NCBI RefSeq assembly: GCF_947504145.1
Contig: NZ_CANNGQ010000004.1
Coordinates: 496,001-560,000, forward strand
Direction of reading: 5' to 3'
Length of the DNA stretch: 64,000 bases
Source: an uncultured Microbulbifer sp.
GTDB taxonomy: Bacteria; Pseudomonadota; Gammaproteobacteria; Pseudomonadales; Cellvibrionaceae
Shown here piece after piece: positions 58,220-64,000 of this stretch (the stretch's first letter is position 1; every line of letters begins with the position of its first letter). The position numbers and the translations under genes were made by a program. The notes under the pieces were generated by a model, which was not told the origin of the DNA, did not search any database, and saw nothing but the letters and a program-made list of their open reading frames with translations.

Positions 58220-59191
58220 ATGGGATTGCTGGTAAACGGCGAGTGGAAAGACCAGTGGTACGACACCAATAAAAGCGGCGGTGCATTTGAGCGGGAGGCG
58301 GCGCAGCTGCGCAACTGGATTACTGCCGATGGCAGTGCCGGCCCCAGTGGTGAGGGCGGATTTGCGGCGGAGAAAGGCCGCTACCATCTGTACGTCTCGC
58401 TCGCCTGCCCCTGGGCGCACCGCACACTGATCTTCCGCAAATTGAAAGGACTGACGGAATACATCACCGTGTCGGTGGTCAGCCCCTATATGCTGGAAAA
58501 TGGCTGGACCTTCGATAAAGACGAGGGCAGTAGCGGCGACGACCTGTACGGCAGCGAATTTCTGCACCAGATCTACACCCGCAACCGCAGTGATTACTCC
58601 GGTCGCGTCACCGTGCCCATCTTGTGGGACAAACAGCAGCAGCGGATCGTCAGTAACGAGTCGGCGGAAATCATCCGCATGTTCAACTCTGCGTTTAACA
58701 ATCTCACCGGCGACGAGCAGGATTTTTATCCACAGGATCTGCGCGGGGATATCGATGCCACCAACGACCTCGTTTACCAGAACGTCAATAACGGCGTGTA
58801 CCGTGCGGGTTTCGCTACCAGTAAAGAGGCCTACGAGACGGCGTACCACCGATTGTTTGAAGTGTTGGAGCACCTGGAACAACGGCTTGAGGACAACCGC
58901 TACCTCACCGGTGACCGTATTACCGAGGCGGACTGGCGGTTATTCACTACACTGATCCGGTTCGATGCGGTGTATCACGGCCACTTCAAGTGCAACAAGC
59001 AACGGCTGGCGGATTATTCCAACCTGTGGGGCTATGTGCGCGAGCTGTATCAGTGGCCCGGCGTGGCGGAGACCGTGGATTTCCACCACATCAAGACCCA
59101 CTACTACGCCAGCCACAAGAACATTAACCCCACCGGTATCGTGCCGGTGGGCCCGGAGCTGGATTACGCCGCACCCCACGGGCGCGGCTGA
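58220..59191 (+). CDS. yqjG: Glutathionyl-hydroquinone reductase (Xi-class GST, YqjG)
   Basis: 323 residues, normal for the family. Thioredoxin-like domain with the catalytic Cys in SLACPWAHRTLIFRKLKGL (about residues 58-76), then TVPILWDKQQQRIVSNESAEIIRM and the C-terminal helical domain (TEADWRLFTTLIRFDAVYHGHFKCN). It reduces glutathionylated hydroquinones, returning hydroquinone and oxidised glutathione in the cytosol. Start ATG 58220 after GAGGAGACATCA. Forms an operon with DoxX and probably the following GST. Confidence 0.95.
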   Translation: MGLLVNGEWKDQWYDTNKSGGAFEREAAQLRNWITADGSAGPSGEGGFAAEKGRYHLYVSLACPWAHRTLIFRKLKGLTEYITVSVVSPYMLENGWTFDKDEGSSGDDLYGSEFLHQIYTRNRSDYSGRVTVPILWDKQQQRIVSNESAEIIRMFNSAFNNLTGDEQDFYPQDLRGDIDATNDLVYQNVNNGVYRAGFATSKEAYETAYHRLFEVLEHLEQRLEDNRYLTGDRITEADWRLFTTLIRFDAVYHGHFKCNKQRLADYSNLWGYVRELYQWPGVAETVDFHHIKTHYYASHKNINPTGIVPVGPELDYAAPHGRG

Positions 59192-59232
59192 CAAATCAAT
59201 GGTTTAAACCAACAACCCACTAAGGACTTGTC

Positions 59233-59832
59233 ATGAAACTGTTTTACGCCCCCGGCGCCTGTTCTTTGTCCCCGCATATCGTGGCCTGCGAGGCGGGTAT
59301 CGACCTGGCGCTGTGCAAGGTCAATCTGAAAACCAAGGAAACCGAAAGCGGCGGTGACTACACCGAGGTGAACCCCAAGGGCTACGTGCCGGCGCTCCAG
59401 CTGGAAGGGGGCGAATTGCTGACGGAAGGACCGGCCATTGTGCAGTTTCTGGCGGAGCAGAAACCGGAGAAAAAACTGGCCCCTGAGTACGGCTCCCTGG
59501 ACCACTACCGGGTGCTGGAGTGGTTGAACTTCATTTCCACCGAAATACACAAAACCTTCGGGCCATTGTTCTGGGGCGGAAGCGACGATGAAAAGGCCGC
59601 CGCCAAAGAGAAGCTCGCCAAGCGCTTCCAGTATGTGGAAGACCATATGGGCGGCGATTACCTGATGGGCAGCGACTTCTGTATCGCCGACGCCTACCTG
59701 TTTACCGTGTACAACTGGTGCAGCAAGGTGGACGTGGACACCGGCAGCTGGCCTAAACTCAAGGCCTTTGCCGAGCGTATGTCCGAGCGCGAAGGGGTGC
59801 AGAAAGCCATGAAAGCGGAGGGGCTTATTTAA
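59233..59832 (+). CDS. gstA: Glutathione S-transferase, beta class
   Basis: 199 residues. MKLFYAPGACSLSPHI with the beta-class Cys10, VNPKGYVPALQLEGG, LTEGPAIVQFLAEQ (Ser/Glu glutathione site) and the C-terminal SDFCIADAYLFTVYNW are those of bacterial GstA. Conjugates glutathione to electrophiles in the cytoplasm. 41 bp after yqjG. The last eight bases overlap the convergent exporter gene. Confidence 0.93.
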   Translation: MKLFYAPGACSLSPHIVACEAGIDLALCKVNLKTKETESGGDYTEVNPKGYVPALQLEGGELLTEGPAIVQFLAEQKPEKKLAPEYGSLDHYRVLEWLNFISTEIHKTFGPLFWGGSDDEKAAAKEKLAKRFQYVEDHMGGDYLMGSDFCIADAYLFTVYNWCSKVDVDTGSWPKLKAFAERMSEREGVQKAMKAEGLI

Positions 59833-61072
59833 CCCGCTCTTCCACACTTATCGGCCGCCGCGCCCGGGCCACAAACAGTACCAGGCACAGCGCGGCGGCC
59901 GAGCAACACAGCATACCCACCGCGATCGGCACCAGGGTACCGGTGTGCACCGCATTGACCGCACCGCCCAGAACCCCACCAAAAATAAACAGCGATGCAC
60001 CGTAGAGTGCATTGGCGGTACCACTGATATTGGGGAAAAACTCCAGATAGCAGGCGGCAGAGTTGGGCGCGATGATGCCGACGGAGCCCATCGCCATCAC
60101 CAGCGGAATCATCCACGCCAGCAATGGCTGCGCATTGCCGTAATAAAGAGTGCTCGCCAGCAACAGCACGCAGGAGATCACCTGCAGGCTGATCCCCACC
60201 AGCAGAATCTGCCGCGGCTCGAACACCTTCAGCAGGCGGATATTCAACTGCACCAGCAGTACCAGCCCCAGCACACAGCTGCCGAACAGAATGGGGAAAG
60301 TCTCCGAACTGACCCCGAAGTGCTCCATAAACACAAATGGCGCGGTGGTGATGTAAATAAACATGCAGCCGCTGACAAACGCCTGGCCAAACAGAAAGCC
60401 CAGCGCCCGCCGGCAGCGGAAAATCTGCGCGTAGCCCCCGATCATGCTGCGGCGCGGCAGGCGCTGACGCTTGGCGCGGCGGAAGCGGGACACGGTCTCC
60501 GGCAGAATGCCGCGCACCAGAATCATCATCAGCAGGCCGTACACCAGCAGGAAAATGAAAATCGCGTGCCAGTCGCCGAATGTGAGTAAGGTGGAGCCGA
60601 TCACCGGCGCCACCATGGGTGCGATCAGCATCATGGTGGCGATCATCGACATGATCCGCGCCGCCTCGCGGCCGTGGTACAGGTCGCGCACAATCGCCCC
60701 ACAGATCACCGTGGCAAAACCGCCCCCCACCGCCTGAAAGAAGCGCAGAGCCACCAGCACTTCCACGTTGTTGGTGAACAGGATCAGGGTGGTGCTGACG
60801 ATAAAAATACACAGGCCGATGGTGCCGACGAGAATGCGCCCCCAGCGATCCGACAGCGGCCCGCCAAAGATCTGCCCCACCGCAAAGCCCAGCAGGTAGC
60901 TGGATACCGAGTGCTGCACCTGCGCCACTTCCACGCCCAGCGCTGCCGCCATGGCCGGAATGGCCGGCAGATAGGTGTCAATGGCAAAGGGGGTCAGCGC
61001 CACCAGTGCGGCGAGGCATGGGGCTAGCCAGCGGGGCGGATTGCCGTTGGCATCGTAAAAATTCGGGGGCAT
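59825..61072 (-). CDS. Bcr/CflA-family multidrug efflux MFS transporter
   Basis: 415 residues, 12 membrane helices. Motif A-like GGPLSDRWGRI at about 70-80, FAIDTYLPAIPAMAAAL at the first helix and RFFQAVGGGFATVICGAIVRDL are Bcr/CflA hallmarks (drug:H+ antiporters such as bicyclomycin or florfenicol exporters). Predicted inner membrane. It overlaps the end of the gst gene and may join the detoxification cluster by function. Substrate unknown. Confidence 0.93.
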   Translation of the reverse strand: MPPNFYDANGNPPRWLAPCLAALVALTPFAIDTYLPAIPAMAAALGVEVAQVQHSVSSYLLGFAVGQIFGGPLSDRWGRILVGTIGLCIFIVSTTLILFTNNVEVLVALRFFQAVGGGFATVICGAIVRDLYHGREAARIMSMIATMMLIAPMVAPVIGSTLLTFGDWHAIFIFLLVYGLLMMILVRGILPETVSRFRRAKRQRLPRRSMIGGYAQIFRCRRALGFLFGQAFVSGCMFIYITTAPFVFMEHFGVSSETFPILFGSCVLGLVLLVQLNIRLLKVFEPRQILLVGISLQVISCVLLLASTLYYGNAQPLLAWMIPLVMAMGSVGIIAPNSAACYLEFFPNISGTANALYGASLFIFGGVLGGAVNAVHTGTLVPIAVGMLCCSAAALCLVLFVARARRPISVEERVK

Positions 61073-61220
61073 AAAAACTCAGGTGAAAAGAAGCTCGGGT
61101 ACAGCGTTGGATTGGGGCGCGAGCGGATACTGGGACAAGCATAGTCAGCACCGGGCGCGGGCATGGTAGCCGTCGCGCCCTGTGGTTTCCATGACAGTTG
61201 CGGAATTAGCGGTCAGCTGT

Positions 61221-63029
61221 CTATTGGGTCGGGTCGAACAGCGGTTCATCGTTCAGGTACAGCGCTTGCCAGCGGGGCGGGCGCAGGCTGAATTTGCCGC
61301 TGGCGACGGCCTGCTTTAAAGATTCAGGGTCTTCTTTTATCTCCCGGCTGTTCCTGTGGATAACACGCCACAGTCCGTCTACCTCGCCATAGAGGGTGAT
61401 TTCCAGTAGATAGTGATTATTGCGGTGCTCCGCGCGCTCTACCGAATGGGCGAAGAGTAGATATTCATCGCTGCCATCGCCGTCCATGTCCTGTACCAGC
61501 CAGAAACACTGGCGATGCTCGGTATCCAGGCAGCCGTGATAGCGGCTATCGAATGTGAATGATTCACCCAGGCTTGCGCCCTCTGGCAATACAGCCAGGT
61601 CCTTCAGGGTACCCTGCCGTTGCTTTTCTTTTAGAGGGTTCTCGCGGAAGGGCGCATGGCGCTCGGTATTGGCCAGAATTTTGTCGATATATTCGGCAAC
61701 AGCTTCATTTTGCTGTACCACTGGCAGCGATTTGGCCTGTTGCAATGCCTCCAGGCCGGGCCGCCCCAACTTGTGGCGCAGGAAATCAAAATCCGCCAGC
61801 TCAATGCGCCCCTCTTGCAGCCGCGCAAGCTGGCTGCCGGCGCTGATCTTCCAGAAATTCGCGAGCGGTGATTGCGTCACCAGGCACACCGCCAGTACCC
61901 ACAGCGCCAGCCCGGTATTGATGCGCGGTAACCACTCCGCCCAGTGTCCGCCGCGGCGCAAAATGGAAATGCTGTAGCAGACGGCCAGCAGCGTCAGCGT
62001 CAGCGCCACCACAAAGCCCCACAGCCGCTCCGGCGTCCAGCCGTACTGCTGCACCCGCAGGAAGATTCCGTAGAGGGCAAACCCCGCGTAAACCGGCGCT
62101 ACAACCAGTGCCAGCAACAGCAGACGGTTGATCCACTTGGGGTAGCGGGCAAAAGGGAACTCGTCCTGAATCACCCCATTGGTGAAGAACAGCAGCAGTG
62201 CCAGCAACCACAACAGCAAGGCGCTGCCGTGGCCGGTATCCCAGATGGGTTGCAGACCAGTAAACGGCAGGGTGGCGAGGAACATCACGGTGAGCACCGC
62301 CAGCAGCGGCAACAGCGCCACCAACATGGTGCGCAGCAGGCGCTTGAGCGTGAGAACGAAGCTCTGCTGGGAGCGGAATAGAATGGCACCGCAGCCGGCC
62401 ACCAGCCAGGTGACCGGGTAGAAAAACCAGTCCTTCTCAAACAGCTCCCGGAAGAAATCCACGCCCACCAGCTTGAACAGGGACTGCCACAAAAACAGGA
62501 TCATCCAGAAGATGCCCGTGAACACGAGGGTCAGACCGGCAGTGAGCGCAACATCCCAGGAGTAGTGGAACTGCGCGGGATAACTCGGGCGCTGCAGCCG
62601 GTCGCTCTTTGTGGTGCTGGTGGTGGCACTGGCGCGCAGCAGGAAGACGACAATAAAGGCCGCGATCACCATGGCAATCGCGTAGTCCTTGGGCCAGCCG
62701 CAGTGGATGGTATCGGCGGGCGTACATTGATAACCGCGATAGCTGGCCAGCAGCGCCAGCAACAGGGTAAAACCGCCAATCACCCACCAGTATCCCCGCG
62801 CCAGTCGCGGTGCGACGGACAGGATGACCAGCGGGGGAATGGCGATGACCACGGTGTACCCGAGGTACTGCCACACCGGCGACCAGTCCGCGACGGCGTC
62901 AAAGAATTTGAGTGCGTAGAGTGCGAGGCCCTGGGTCAGGGCTGCAATCAGGATCAGGCGTTTTTCGGAGACGCCGAGATCCTGATGTTCGGAGGGGTTT
63001 TCTGCCGGTTGGTCGCTGCTTCCGTGCAT
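61221..63029 (-). CDS. DUF4153 multi-spanning membrane protein
   Basis: 602 residues. Polar N-terminus, then about ten hydrophobic segments to residue 410 (including VALTAGLTLVFTGIFWMILFLWQSLFKL and FFYPVTWLVAGCGAILF). C-terminal soluble part of about 190 residues after LANFWKISAGSQLARL, probably periplasmic. The pattern fits DUF4153; the function of the family is unknown to me. Divergence or operon: same strand as the hexR gene, 42 bp downstream of it, so probably cotranscribed. Confidence 0.8.
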   Translation of the reverse strand: MHGSSDQPAENPSEHQDLGVSEKRLILIAALTQGLALYALKFFDAVADWSPVWQYLGYTVVIAIPPLVILSVAPRLARGYWWVIGGFTLLLALLASYRGYQCTPADTIHCGWPKDYAIAMVIAAFIVVFLLRASATTSTTKSDRLQRPSYPAQFHYSWDVALTAGLTLVFTGIFWMILFLWQSLFKLVGVDFFRELFEKDWFFYPVTWLVAGCGAILFRSQQSFVLTLKRLLRTMLVALLPLLAVLTVMFLATLPFTGLQPIWDTGHGSALLLWLLALLLFFTNGVIQDEFPFARYPKWINRLLLLALVVAPVYAGFALYGIFLRVQQYGWTPERLWGFVVALTLTLLAVCYSISILRRGGHWAEWLPRINTGLALWVLAVCLVTQSPLANFWKISAGSQLARLQEGRIELADFDFLRHKLGRPGLEALQQAKSLPVVQQNEAVAEYIDKILANTERHAPFRENPLKEKQRQGTLKDLAVLPEGASLGESFTFDSRYHGCLDTEHRQCFWLVQDMDGDGSDEYLLFAHSVERAEHRNNHYLLEITLYGEVDGLWRVIHRNSREIKEDPESLKQAVASGKFSLRPPRWQALYLNDEPLFDPTQ

Positions 63030-63070
63030 ATCGCGTCCTGCTCGGGATTTTTTCCGAAATTTTGCGGGAT

Positions 63071-63925
63071 TTAGTGTTTTTCTTCCCGCAAATTATAGAG
63101 GCCTTTTTTCAGCTTCAGCAGATGCTCCTGCAACTGCGGCCCCTTGCGCTGGGCCACGCCGATGGCGAGCACGTCGATAACGACGAGGTGGGCGATACGG
63201 GAGGAGAGCGGGGTGTACAGCTCGATGTCCTCTTCCACATCCACCTCCAGCGGAATACTGGATTGGCGTGTCATCGGCGAGCCACTGGGGCCGAGGCCGA
63301 TCACCGTGGCGCCCTGTGCCTTGGCCATTTCCATGGAGCGCAGCAGGGACGAAGTGCGGCCGCTCTGGGAGATGGCGACCACCACGTCGCCGGGCTTCAT
63401 GCTCATGGCGGACATGCTCTGCATATGGTGGTCGGAGTGGGCGGCGGTGGCCATCTGCAGGCGGAAAAATTTGTGCTGAGCGTCGGCGGCTACGGCACCA
63501 GAGGCGCCAAAACCGAAGAATTCCACCCGTTTTGAGGCGGCGATGGCGGCGACGGCGGCTTCCAGCGCGCGCCCGTCGATCTTGTCGCGCACATTGAGCA
63601 GAGTATCGACGGTGGAGTCGAACACCTTGCGTTTGTATTCGGCGATGGTGTCGGTTTCAGTAACCGCGATCTGGCCGAAGCTGGGGCTGGAAGCCAGCTG
63701 TTGCGCCAGATTCAGTTTGAACTCCTGGAAGCCGGAACAGCCCACCGCGCGGCAGAAGCGCACCACCGTGGGCTCGCTCACCTGTGCTTCGGTGGCGAGA
63801 TCGACGATACGCATATGAATGATTTCGCCCGGGTTGGCGAGGATATATTCCGCAACCTTGCGCTCTGATTTGCGCATGGAACTCAGCTGTTCGCTGATTT
63901 TCTGCGTGACTTCCGCTGGCTTCAC
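63071..63925 (-). CDS. hexR: RpiR/MurR-family regulator, probable HexR
   Basis: 284 residues, standard length for HexR. N-terminal HTH_6 (SERKVAEYILANPGEIIHM, IVDLATEAQVSEPTVVRFCRAVGCSGFQEFKLNLA) identical in layout to HexR of Pseudomonas. C-terminal SIS domain (VEFFGFGASGAVAADAQHKFFRL, VVAISQSGRTSSLL) that binds KDPG. HexR controls central carbon genes (zwf, eda, edd, gap). Its usual neighbour zwf is not in this window; only 75 bp follow to the edge and no clear HexR box was seen. Confidence 0.88.
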   Translation of the reverse strand: MKPAEVTQKISEQLSSMRKSERKVAEYILANPGEIIHMRIVDLATEAQVSEPTVVRFCRAVGCSGFQEFKLNLAQQLASSPSFGQIAVTETDTIAEYKRKVFDSTVDTLLNVRDKIDGRALEAAVAAIAASKRVEFFGFGASGAVAADAQHKFFRLQMATAAHSDHHMQSMSAMSMKPGDVVVAISQSGRTSSLLRSMEMAKAQGATVIGLGPSGSPMTRQSSIPLEVDVEEDIELYTPLSSRIAHLVVIDVLAIGVAQRKGPQLQEHLLKLKKGLYNLREEKH

Positions 63926-64000
63926 GACAACACCTTCTCTGGTTCAAGTTGTGCAGTTTAGCGGCATGGCCCGGTGCTGGCGAGCCTTCCATTGGCCAGA

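Noticed and set aside
63926..64000. HexR operator at the right edge
   Set aside because: A TGTARTTnnnTTACA-type palindrome was looked for but only a loose GTTGTGCAGTTTA stretch is present, which is not palindromic enough to call.

Overview
The window looks like a chromosomal segment near the replication origin of a marine, polysaccharide-degrading gammaproteobacterium. A Microbulbifer- or Cellvibrio-like member of the Cellvibrionales is my inference. Evidence: the C-terminus of ParB is followed by a complete atpIBEFHAGDC operon and then glmU, a DeoR-type glmR and glmS, the order known from Pseudomonas near oriC. Further support comes from two alginate-lyase-type enzymes (PL7 and PL6), poly-serine linkers, several TonB-dependent receptors and GlyGly-CTERM surface proteins. 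No tRNA, rRNA, CRISPR array or insertion sequence was recognised.

Layout. 1-7.8 kb: parB end and the F1Fo ATP synthase operon, with a REP doublet between atpA and atpG and a hairpin between atpD and atpC. 7.9-14.9 kb: patatin-like hydrolase, DUF1570/TPR putative metallopeptidase, a TolB-propeller/amidohydrolase fusion on the minus strand, and a formate/nitrite-type channel. 15.0-23.0 kb: the amino-sugar genes glmU, glmR and glmS, with a 2-oxoacid dehydrogenase E1alpha-E1beta-E2 operon inserted between glmU and glmR. A family of structured palindromic repeats lies in the gaps. 23.0-32.7 kb: an AT-richer island made of two tandem copies of one module: a large secreted protein (GLUG repeats, Cys-paired thrombospondin-3-like repeats, Calx-beta-like domain, GlyGly-CTERM) followed by an OmpA-family protein. 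In the first copy the OmpA gene is broken after about 60 codons.

32.8-44.7 kb: minus-strand PL7 lipoprotein and PL6 lyase (two discoidin/CBM32-like domains) behind a 678-bp leader carrying GntR/UxuR-like palindromes, then a TonB receptor. Next come a PepSY/DUF3649/DUF3325 iron-uptake operon and a second, divergent TonB receptor sharing a Fur-box-like site. 44.7-51.2 kb: small outer-membrane barrel protein, Blc-type lipocalin, a LysR regulator divergent from a DUF4242 protein, and a three-subunit periplasmic GMC dehydrogenase (Tat small subunit, FAD large subunit with a 3Fe-4S-type cysteine motif, triheme cytochrome c). 51.2-64 kb: CPA2 and CPA1 cation/proton antiporters, then pirin, LysR, Gfo/Idh/MocA oxidoreductase, DoxX, glutathionyl-hydroquinone reductase and GST, which resembles the E. 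coli yqjFG-yhaJK quinone-stress neighbourhood. A Bcr/CflA exporter, a DUF4153 membrane protein and a HexR-type regulator close the window.

Most promising for new biology: the dispersed bipartite hairpin repeats whose loops (CATGGATG and AGGA) are constant while their stems change in a compensating way, and the duplicated GLUG/TSP3/GlyGly-CTERM plus OmpA module with its covarying terminators. All functional statements rest on reading translations and motifs by eye; no database search was run.
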